From Zychaea mexicana (lineage: Eukaryota; Mucoromycota; Mucoromycetes; Mucorales; Lichtheimiaceae): a DNA stretch of 64,000 nucleotides. This document shows positions 45,425-55,745 of this stretch, one piece after another. The DNA is taken from contig NW_026516817.1 in assembly GCF_025766255.1 (NCBI RefSeq), positions 1 through 64,000 of the forward strand. Reading direction: 5' to 3'. Position 1 is the first letter of the stretch; every line of letters begins with the position of its first letter. The translations under genes were made by a program, and so were the position numbers. Below the pieces are notes generated by a model. That model did no database searches, was not told where the DNA came from, and worked only from the letters and a program-made list of their open reading frames with translations.

Positions 45425-46567
45425 ATGAATGACTTTATTCCTTATACATCATTTTATGCAATTTATAAAGAATTTTGGGAAAATAATAAGAATGAATTAA
45501 ATAGAATTATAACTAAATTATTAGAAAATATGTTTTCATCCACTACTTTGAGAATAATAAATGCAAAAAAGCTTAATCCTATAGGCTTTAAGAATATGAC
45601 TTTACTTATAGATGGTCATGATAGTCGTATAGATTTTAACGATAAAGATATAAAGAAAAGAAATTTTTATTCATATAAATTCAAAAATTCAGGTTTACGA
45701 ACACAAGTTATATATGATATTAATGAATTTGCAGTTAATGTATCTGATAGTAAACTATACAGAAATTATAATGATGGGCAAATGTTTTTAGATATGAAGT
45801 TGGAAAATAAATTAAATGAAAATGATTGCATAGCATTTGATGGTGGTTACTACTACTATATTGAAAAATTTATAGAAAATTGTGATAGAAAAAGAAATGA
45901 TAAAATAAATCTTAATAATTTTATGTTTCCTATTAGAAAAAGTAAAAATATAGACTTAAATAATAATGAATTACTATATAATGAAACTTTTGGAAGTTTT
46001 AGAAGTAAAATAGAATCATGTTTTAGATTTCTTGGCAATAAATTCAAAGGGTTTAATAATAATGAAAGTACTATAAAAGCTACAGATTTAAAAATATATA
46101 ATGTACAATTAAAATTATCACTTCTATTATTAAATATTCAAAAGTTTTGTCAGTTATATAATATACCTAATAAACCAAATCATCTGTTATGGGTTAATGA
46201 AAACTTTGATTATCCTAATCCTAATAGAAATAATAATATAAATAGCATTATATATGAATTTGATATATTAAGAATTACAGATATGACTAATCAACAAGAT
46301 GTATTTATTCGAAACTACTTTAATGATAATCATAGCAATGAATTACCAATAAATAATATAGATATAGAAAATGACAATTATACAGATGATGATAGTTTTG
46401 AAGTTGAAAGAATTCTAAAACATAGGAAATTTAAAAAACGAATGAAATATTATATTAAATGGAAAGATTATGATGATTCACATAATGAATGGATTTGGCA
46501 AGATTTTAATGATACAGCAATTATTGATAATTATATAAATTTACTTGAAAATAAAATGAATAGCTAA
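45425..46567 (+). CDS. DDE transposase with C-terminal chromodomain
   Basis: An intact 380-codon frame, open further upstream to 45353 where the minisatellite begins. The upstream in-frame codons (LCLLYHLITGKSIRDM) look like the helix-turn-helix that precedes DDE domains of the DDE_Tnp_4 (PIF/Harbinger-like) type, so the N-terminus is probably truncated. Catalytic triad candidates are D63 (LLIDGHDSRI), D139 (CIAFDGGYYY) and E197 (FRSKIESCFRFLGNKF). Residues about 324-372 form a chromodomain: SFEVERILKHRKFKKR, YYIKWKDYDDSHNEWIW and a final helix; cage positions are Phe, Trp and Tyr. Chromodomains guide some retroelement integrases to methylated-histone chromatin, so a targeting role is a reasonable inference. 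Codon use is extremely AT-rich, unlike host genes. Confidence 0.75.
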   Translation: MNDFIPYTSFYAIYKEFWENNKNELNRIITKLLENMFSSTTLRIINAKKLNPIGFKNMTLLIDGHDSRIDFNDKDIKKRNFYSYKFKNSGLRTQVIYDINEFAVNVSDSKLYRNYNDGQMFLDMKLENKLNENDCIAFDGGYYYYIEKFIENCDRKRNDKINLNNFMFPIRKSKNIDLNNNELLYNETFGSFRSKIESCFRFLGNKFKGFNNNESTIKATDLKIYNVQLKLSLLLLNIQKFCQLYNIPNKPNHLLWVNENFDYPNPNRNNNINSIIYEFDILRITDMTNQQDVFIRNYFNDNHSNELPINNIDIENDNYTDDDSFEVERILKHRKFKKRMKYYIKWKDYDDSHNEWIWQDFNDTAIIDNYINLLENKMNS

Positions 46568-46664
46568 AATTTGGTCATTTAATGCAAACAAGATTGTTTT
46601 CCTTCTAAATTTATTTCAAATTATAACCATATATTTTATTAATTTTATTAAGTATATTAATGAA

Positions 46665-47721
46665 GGAGAACATTTATTTATAAATAAATTTAAAAATTAT
46701 ATTAAACATATAATGAATTGAGAATATTAAATTTTTTCAAAACACTGCAATATATTAAGTACTAAAACATACAGCAAAAAATGAATAATTATTTTATAAG
46801 TATAGATTATATTTTTATTTTTTATTTTCATCTTCAATACTTTTTGCCAAGACTTTTTAATTCATCACATGACATGACATAAGCAATAATTTTACTTTTT
46901 GCATAAAAATTGAATTTCTTTAATGATAAAAAGATAAGCATGGAAACTATCAGTATAAAGAATTATGATAAATATGAATTTTCTGTAAAGTCATTAAATG
47001 ATTTTAAATATAATCTTAATTATAAACTTAAAAATTTTATAATTGATCCTACTTTTGCATTTAGTAATTGTAGCACATGGCTTGGTAAAAAACCTTATAA
47101 AATTAAAATAAATATTGATATGACTAAAGAAGATAATATAGATTTTGAGAATATGATAAATGTTATGTATAATGAAATTAATTCTTATTTTAAAAAAATG
47201 GAAGGCTTGAATACAACATTAATTAATCCTCTAATAATTAAACTATATTAGAGAATACAATAATATTATACTTAACAATAAGCGATATTACAGTTATTAA
47301 AAATATTGAAAATAAAGAAAAAGTTGATATTGATTTATTGAAAAGTAAAAAGTTTAATATATATCCATTGATATTTTCTATATCAATTACTAAGTCTAAT
47401 GAAAAAATATATATAAACTTTAACATAAAAAGTGCTTTCATAGAATTTCTAGAAAGCAATACAGTAGATAATATATTGAAATTAATTATGATACAGCTAT
47501 AAATGCATTTAGGAATATAAAATAAATTAATGTCATGTGATGAATTAAAAAGTCTTGGCAAAAAGTGTCAAAAATACAATCTATACTTATAAAATAATTG
47601 TTCATTTTTTGCTGTATGTTCTAGTATTTAATATATTGCAGTGTTTTGAAAAATTTTAATATTCTCAATTCATTATATGTTTAGTAAAATTTTTAAATTT
47701 ATTTATAGATTAATGTTCTCC
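46665..47721. mobile_element. cassette with long inverted repeats and an unknown ORF
   Basis: Left repeat 46665 to about 46877 and right repeat 47528-47721 are inverted copies of each other, starting GGAGAACATTWAT, and are about 90% alike over 200 bases. Between them is one coding region (46910-47502). The whole is about 1.06 kb and very AT-rich. No transposase motif is seen, so it is probably moved in trans or is a relic of a larger element. Confidence 0.6.
46910..47502 (+). pseudogene. unrecognised protein inside the inverted-repeat cassette (one frameshift)
   Basis: The first frame, 46910-47251, encodes 113 residues (SVKSLNDFKYNLNYKLKNF, DPTFAFSNCSTWLGKKPYK). It stops at TAG, and a second frame starts at 47251 and continues for 83 codons to TAA at 47502 (LTISDITVIKNIENKEKVD, FSISITKSNEKIYINFNIK). 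Together they look like one protein of about 197 residues broken by a single-base shift. I know no family. Composition is dominated by Asn, Ile, Lys and Phe because of the AT-rich DNA. Confidence 0.5.
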
Positions 47722-47724
47722 AAT

Positions 47725-48228
47725 GGTATAGCAAACTACGTTTAGAGAACAGTTATATGTTTTTATAATAACCAAATCATTCTAAACATAAAGAATCTAT
47801 ATATAAATTTTACAATTCCTAAAATAAAAAAATACATCAATTCTAAAAATTAATTATTAAGCATTTTTTCATGTAAATATTTTTAAGATAATTAATGCTA
47901 AGATCTTCTTAGAAATGACATAATATCACTTTATTTAATCAACATATACTAATATACATTAAATTACATATAAAAACATTACTTACCTAAAATAATATAA
48001 TGCTATTTAGATGCTATGTGATTTCCAAGAAGATCTTAACATTAATTATCTAAAAAATATTTGCATCAAAAAATGCTTAATAATTAATTTTTAGAATTGA
48101 TGTATTTTTTTATTTTAGGAATTGTAAAATTTATATATAGATTCTTTATGTTTAGAATGATTTGGCTATTATAAAAACATATATCATTAAGGATATATAA
48201 CTGTTCTCCAGACGTAGTTTGCTATACC
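47725..48228. mobile_element. foldback element (MITE) with about 210-bp inverted repeats
   Basis: The element begins GGTATAGCAAACTACG and ends with the complement CGTAGTTTGCTATACC. The two arms are near-identical over about 210 bases, with a short 14-17-base insertion in the right arm, leaving an AT-rich centre of 80 bases. There is no coding capacity. It lies directly next to the preceding cassette, with three bases between them. Confidence 0.75.
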
Positions 48229-48390
48229 ATCCTTCACAGCGACAATGGGCTCAGTGATTTAAGATATTGTATATTCAGAACAACCAACAATAGTGTATTA
48301 CTAACTAATATAACTTCAAGAGTATATATATAAAAAAGTGTGGTATAAAACAAACAATGCAGAAAAAAAAGATGAATAATAAGACAAAGT

Positions 48391-48857
48391 TCACTTTGAG
48401 CAAGAGTGCTTTGATGAAGTAGGTGATTGCTCTACTGCTACAAACAAAGGTAGAATGAGACTCGGCTCTACTAGTAACACAACAGCTGGTACAGCATACG
48501 TATTATTGCATAGCTGCTGCATATTTTCCATTACCATCTTACCATACACCACTAGCTTCAGGAGTGGAACCATCTTCATGATGTAATCTTCTTCATCTGT
48601 GGGGTACTTCAGTACTGAGGATCCAGCCATTGTAACGCAATTGCACCATTTTCTCGCACACTGACATCTTGACCTACCAACACCGACAAATATTCAAAAA
48701 GATCGAGCTTGCTATCATCACCAACACATCGTCGTCGTTGTAGCTGGGAAACATGGCGTTGTCGTTCTTCTCCTTCCAGACTTAGCCCCACACGACCAAT
48801 TGCCGTACGTTTTCCCCATGAAGTGAGTGCTTCTGTGTGCAAGGCGGCGTCGTGCAT
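48391..48857 (-). pseudogene. relic of an unrecognised protein gene
   Basis: From 48857 the minus strand encodes HDAALHTEALTSWGKRTAIG, later LFEYLSVLVGQDVSVRENGA. Near 48610 it passes into another frame encoding LKYPTDEEDYIMKMVPLLKL and VLLVEPSLILPLFVAVE. The 5' part (48620-48857) is much richer in GC than the flanking element, and only the 3' part is duplicated at 40853. The frame change coincides with the edge of the palindrome, so two unrelated fragments may simply abut. Family unknown. Confidence 0.4.
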
Positions 48858-49278
48858 CCAATCGTTGTTAGTGTGGTAAACTAAGATCCGGTACAGACAG
48901 ATGTCTTGATAGAAGGTTTCTCTTTACCGCACCGGGATCCAATAAGGGACACGGTTGCGCACATGCACCTAGCTGGATTGAAATGTGAATCCTTCATATA
49001 ACTCAGTAAAGAAACCAAGTATGAAACAACCGTTCAAAAACACATCTCAAACCATCATAAAAGTTTTTTATTCGTTCTTACAGCAAAGCACCAGTAAGGT
49101 CCTTACTGACAAAGAAGTTGATAAGCTTTCCACCTTCAGATCTGTTTCTCCGTTAAGACCGAGTTCTCAAACAATGTTTGAAAGTTAGATATAAAAGAAG
49201 ATAGTTTCTATAGCTGATATTGTACTTTGTTCAATCTTTTGAATATAATCCATTCTCAAACGACTTATTTGTCTTTGC
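48858..49278. other. no feature recognised
   Basis: This 420-bp spacer between two relics holds no gene, RNA or repeat that I recognise. Confidence 0.4.
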
Positions 49279-51083
49279 TTATTTCGATTTACCACAGTTA
49301 GTCGCACTGGGTGGAGCAAACTGTCGTAAGATGTTATATAGTGGATCACGGCCAGAAATGTTCAATGCTGCCAAATTCATCGCACTTGCAAGATAACAGA
49401 TATTCTTTGGTACACTCATCGCCCATTCTCGCCATAATGTTTCATTGTTTCGATCAATATGCATATGTAGACACCGATCGTTTTTCTTCAACAACATACA
49501 AACTTGTTGACGACGTTCGGCACTTTCTGGTTCTCCTTCTGCTTTTCCATGTTGGGCCATGGTCTCTGATGCGATTCGTTGGCGGGTAGTGGTCGGCAAG
49601 GTGATTTGGCTACTTCGTTGGTGTTGTACTTTGTTGTCATAAGCGGTAATAAACTGTGCTTTGGCTTCACCCAGCTACTGATAGAGGTTCGCAAGGCGTC
49701 CGCTAAGCATTTCTGAATCCGGGTGGCAGTGGTCAATAATACTCCGACAAATGTTATCGTGATCTTGTGGGAGAGGTGTAGCTATGTTCATGGCATACTC
49801 GGCAACTAAAATTGTGATCATCCAAGTTATATCCATCAGGCGTCGCATTTCAGGAAGCTGTTCGTCATATTTGTCGCGTCCAGGATCGAACGATGGAATA
49901 ATGACGTTTGATGTTCCTTGTGGTGGTGCTTGCTGTTCGCCGTCATGAAGCCATTCCTCTGTTGCGAAAGTTTGTAACGTCGGAATTCCCACAACGTCCA
50001 AGAATTGTGTGTTCAGAATTCCATGCTTAAAATAAAAGTTGCCCAGGGCAGTTTTTGTGACAGTGCGTGAAAACGTGACGGCAATGAGCGGTCGTGTTGC
50101 ATAAAAATAGCGTCGCAGCTGTGAGATGGCTCCGTCAAAAGTGTTTTCTTTGCCATACCACGGATACAAGTTGACAAAGGGGAAAATATTTGTATCCAAT
50201 TCCTGGGGGCTCTAATTGGTATAGCCTTGTTCATATGCTTGCAAGCGTGCAAGAAAGTCTCGCGCAATATGACCAACTCTTGAAAATCCGGAAAGAAAAG
50301 GTTGGAAAGGAGGATTACCACGGTAGAACGAAATCGGTACATCGTGTCCAACGAGCGCAAGAATAGTATGTCCAAGGACGATCCTAGGTCGACCTTGGTC
50401 AAGGATTGCTTCAAGTGCTTGATTATTCAGTGGGCATCGGATGGTGTTGGCTGCTTGTTGGTTTTCCGTAACGTAATTTCGGATAAAATAAATCCAATCT
50501 TGGAGCCCAAGTTCAATATCAGCTGATGGTGGTACCGCACGCTTTTGAAATTCGTCAAAGAAATTGGTCTCCATATTCACAAAGAGTGTACGGTCATGGT
50601 CACTTGGTTTGTATGACGCAAAAAAACCACCATATTGCTGGTTGAGTAAGAGCCTTTGCTGAAAGATGGCGATCAATATACGCTCCTGTAGATCAAGGAC
50701 GAATGTACTTGTCTGTGGTGGAAGTTGTGCGTTCGGGAATTCAAAGATACGGCAAGAAGCAAAACCGACTGGGCTAACTACTTTTAAGGCACGTAAAACT
50801 CGCCAAGTACATTATTGAGTTGCACTGCGCTTGCTATATCATTTTGGTGACGGCCGAAGGGAGTGGTTGGGTTGGTGCTGGTACCGATGTAGCGGATATG
50901 TAGCGGAGCTTTTGGATTTTGCTCAAGTTGTTTAAATCGGTATATACTGGAGATAATTTTCCCGTAGTGAAAAGCCAGACTCTGACGAATACGCTTATGA
51001 ACATCTCTAATTTTACCAATGCAATGTCCATCGTTCGACAACAAGAACCCTCTGCCCATCATTATGCAGCATCTCAATAACAA
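49279..51083 (-). pseudogene. large unrecognised gene broken by two TAG stops and a frameshift
   Basis: Read on the minus strand, three long pieces are collinear. The first (51083-50784) includes LHIRYIGTSTNPTTPFGRHQ. A one-base shift near 50795 leads into VLRALKVVSPVGFASCRIFE and IEFPNAQLPP-like sequence, then the second piece (to 50212, YIFRNYVTE and ILALVGHDVPISFYRGNPPF-like). TAG at 50212 and again at 49675 interrupt one continuous frame that goes on through FVNLYPWYGKENTFDGAISQ, VIIPSFDPGRDKYDEQLPEM and ends at 49279. About 600 residues remain. The RYIGTS...GRH pattern faintly recalls GIY-YIG nucleases, but this is not enough to assign the family. Upstream of 51083 no start is visible. 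Confidence 0.5.
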
Positions 51084-51108
51084 TCATTGGGCTACAATCG
51101 ATACATAA
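51007..51108 (+). pseudogene. short OTU-domain relic
   Basis: The plus strand encodes LPIIMQHLNNNHWATID followed by TAA. It aligns with the end of the OTU-type domain of the MULE fusion at 33820-33870 (LPLIMQFVSGCHWATLEM), including the catalytic-type His. Upstream a stop interrupts the frame, so only about 33 codons remain. It overlaps the opposite-strand pseudogene. Confidence 0.5.
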
Positions 51109-51880
51109 TAACGCACTTCAGGATGGACTGGCGTATTATCAACTCGATGTGTATAAAGGCATACCGATCAATGGGTAAGTTGATAATCTGCGTAAAACAA
51201 AGTGGCGTTATCTGCAAAAAAAAGCCTGACGACGAAAAGACGGTGCGTGCTGGACCCTCTACACTAGATAGTCACTCTACTAGTAGACAAATTTTTACTT
51301 CCTGAACAGTATTTCCTCTCTCCTCGAACACCGCTCTCTTCATTTGATTGTTATTTGATATAATGTAGTAGAGTTAAATAGCGATGTTGATCAGTTTTAC
51401 TTTATACCTTAAAGGAACACTAATATGATATAGGAAACAAAAGAACAAACCACTTAGGTATACACAACCTTGCGGACACCCCCACAAGTATATATTGATA
51501 GGATGGGGTGTCCGTATCAAAGCCTCATAATAAAGCAGTTTAGATTCCTTTCGGTCTCGTTGACTTATTCTGTCTCTTTTGGTTCATTGAATATAACATA
51601 ATGCAAAAGTAAGATACATAGGCTCTTTGGAACTTGTGAAACAGCAGGAGAATAGAGAAAAAGTATGGCACAAAAGCTAAAAGAAAAAGAAATATGCAAA
51701 AGTAGTTGAAGTTATGGATTTTAGCAGCAGTTTCTCTTTGTGCTTGTATAAGCGCCACTTGTGATACCCAGAACGCTTTGAGGCAGTTTAAATTTCTATA
51801 CTCTACGCATATTCAAAATGGAACACACAATGTGAGTTATAAAAGAAATCGTGTTGAAAATAAAAAGTTAAACCTAACAA
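51109..51880. other. spacer upstream of PCC1, no gene
   Basis: No coding region is supported here. The region includes the probable PCC1 promoter. CCCCACAAGTATATATTGATAGG and GGGGTGTCCGTAT near 51480-51515 form a small inverted GGTGTCCG/CGGACACC pair, possibly a short repeat element. Confidence 0.4.
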
Positions 51881-52205
51881 ATGCCAGCATTGCTTAGAAA
51901 AATAGAGATCCCGTTTCCAACCAATCGCTTGGCAACGATTGCTCAACGTGTATTAAATGTCGACAAAGAACTCAAAACTGATCAAGTCAAACGATCGCTG
52001 AGCGTCAATGACGATAAACTAGAAGCGTACGTTGTTTTGAGTGTAATGGCATTATCATACTTTCAGACTAACAGAAGAGTTTATTGATAAAAGACTTTTC
52101 GAGTGTACGACGGCACGTATGATGCGCGTTTCGGTGAATTCCTTCCTGGAGATGCTAACCATGGTCACTCGAACAATGGACGAGTGCGACACGCTGAACG
52201 CTTAG
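51881..52205 (+). CDS. PCC1: EKC/KEOPS complex subunit Pcc1
   Basis: Two exons, 51881-52026 and 52094-52205, give 85 residues, the usual Pcc1 length. Exon 1 reads KIEIPFPTNRLATIAQRVLN, then VDKELKTDQVKRSLSV. Exon 2 reads LFECTTARMMRVSVNSFLEM followed by LTMVTRTMDE. This matches the IPFpT..lA.ia...L.vD.E pattern and the ARmLRVSVNSF signature of the family. Pcc1 dimerises within KEOPS, which makes the t6A modification at position 37 of ANN-decoding tRNAs and also affects telomeres and transcription in yeast. The donor GTACGT and acceptor AAAAG leave phase 2 and restore the frame exactly. The next gene starts only 148 bp downstream. Confidence 0.88.
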
Positions 52206-52353
52206 CTTACATAACATTACCAAACAAGCAAAGAAAATTGGCGAGGGGAAACAAAATATGGAATAAACACACAAGCGGATTATTTTACTTTACTTTTCTT
52301 ACGCGCGTTCTTTTTCTTCTTTATCCTCTTTTAATTTCTCAACGACAACAACA

Positions 52354-54080
<1,727 letters not shown>

Positions 54081-54115
54081 ATTTTTAGTACATTTTGCAT
54101 ACACAAAACCCATGC

Positions 54116-54121
54116 AATAAA
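54116..54121 (+). terminator. poly(A) signal of PGI1
   Basis: AATAAA lies 36 bases after the PGI1 stop codon. The next plus-strand ORF starts at 54211, so the two genes are tightly packed. Confidence 0.55.
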
Positions 54122-54210
54122 AAAAGTGGCTAGCCCATTTTCTCCCTCTCTTCTAAGTTCTCCTTTAACCTTTTAGCTGTCGGCCTAAGATAAAGTTCAA
54201 ACAAACCGAT

Positions 54211-54519
54211 ATGCCTGGCCTAACTACTCCACAGAATCAGCGTTTCGGTGTCCATGACATGCCACCCAACGAATGCTATGATCGCATAGACGAATTCTTG
54301 GATGCCAACAAGAATGTTGCTACCAGTTTTATCGCCGACGATGACAACCAGAACATGGGCTTGCTCTGTGCTAATCTACCCAACAATCAAACACGGGCAA
54401 CTGCAGTGGCTCTCAGCCGAAGGCAGATTGCTAACTATCTTATGACGCACGGTTACGTATGCGAAGGACCCGTCAGTAATGACTCAACCGGTATCCGATG
54501 TGTACGGCCACAACAGTAG
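54211..54519 (+). CDS. small conserved-looking hypothetical protein
   Basis: A single-exon frame of 102 residues starts 130 bases after PGI1. It is hydrophilic, with RFGVHDMPPNECYDRIDEFL, NVATSFIADDDNQNMG and VALSRRQIANYLMTHGYVC. Codon use resembles the neighbouring housekeeping genes (C- and G-ending codons), which supports a real gene. There is no signal peptide or membrane segment. I recognise no family, and no function is proposed. Confidence 0.55.
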   Translation: MPGLTTPQNQRFGVHDMPPNECYDRIDEFLDANKNVATSFIADDDNQNMGLLCANLPNNQTRATAVALSRRQIANYLMTHGYVCEGPVSNDSTGIRCVRPQQ

Positions 54520-54863
54520 TGAGAGAGGCTTTCAGCAATAACGACAGCTGTATGTCGCGGTAGAAACGTGCAGAATAGCTTGTTCCTTTTCTTGTGTACA
54601 CATTCGTTGAATAGGTGATGCTCGTTTACTTGTAATAAATTCAAAAAAAAGTTCGGTTGCTTCTAATAAAAATGGCTTCCAGCAGCTTGGGTGTATAGAC
54701 TATGGCTGCGTAATATCAAACAGCAAGGTCAAACAATCTGTCAATCGCTTGGACTTTACTGCTCAGCTTAATTTCTAACAGCGGACAACTGTTATAAGTT
54801 ATCTCGTCTCACTTTTTTCCTGCAGTTTACCTTTCACTTCTCTCTTTGTCAAATACACACTTC
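54520..54863. other. intergenic spacer
   Basis: This 344-bp region between the small ORF and NUP85 contains an AATAAA at 54635 and a pyrimidine-rich leader before the NUP85 start. Nothing else is seen. Confidence 0.5.
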
Positions 54864-55706
54864 ATGTCCGCCCACGAGCATTGTCAATGCAACGTTTATA
54901 AATGCATTGCACAGATACCTATTGATCCGATCGATCGTGATCGATTCGAGGTAAGCATTTCACACAGAGCTTTGTCAAAAACTAGTTACTCGGTATTCTT
55001 ACCTTGTGTTCTATCTTTCAACCCGTGGAACGTAAAACCAAAACAGATGTTTGAACGATCTGCTATACTATTCCGCTCGATACACGAATCAACGCGACAA
55101 TCACAACAACATTCTTTGAAAGAAACGCGTTCACAGTCAAAATTGCCGAAAATCAGTTCCGAGTACAAAGCAATGGTGCAAAACTATTTTGCGTCAATGA
55201 CGACCGGAAAGTCGTTTTCAGAATTTGTTAAGGTTCGTGTAGTTACTTTTTCGTAAACTGTATACCAGCTTGAAAGGAGCAAGCGCTACACTCCTCTTTT
55301 GTACTTTTCTCACCTTTAATTTGGGATCATTTCCTATACTGTAGGCTCAAGGCCAGCTTGGCGTAGGCAAACTTAAAGAGTACAAACATCTTTTAGGAAT
55401 GTGGGAGCTTTGCGATATCCTCTATTTTACAGATGGCGATAAGCGGAAAACAGGCACAAGGCTTTTACAATGGATAAATGATATTGATAAAAGTGAGACA
55501 ACTAGAATCATACTAAGGAACATTGGAGGAAATTGTCTTCAGACGTGAAACTCAAACATTGTAACAATTGTTGTATTTTAGGTTCGCACAATTTTGATAT
55601 TCAAGGAATCATGAGAAATCAGGAGGGTCCTATCGAACACCGAGATTTTTGGTCTTGCGTAAACAAGTAACGCTTTTTCAACATTTCTATTCTCTTTCCT
55701 GTGTAC

Positions 55707-55745
<39 letters not shown>

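Larger units (their letters stand above)
46227..48617. repeat. right arm of the large interrupted palindrome
   Basis: Inverted counterpart of 40850-42880. It runs from the chromodomain coding region, through AAACAAGATTGTTTTC, then (after an insertion of about 1.62 kb at 46604-48228) resumes at ATCCTTCACAGCGACAATG and continues to the LKYPTDEED peptide region, ending at TCAGTACTGA near 48617. Confidence 0.65.
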
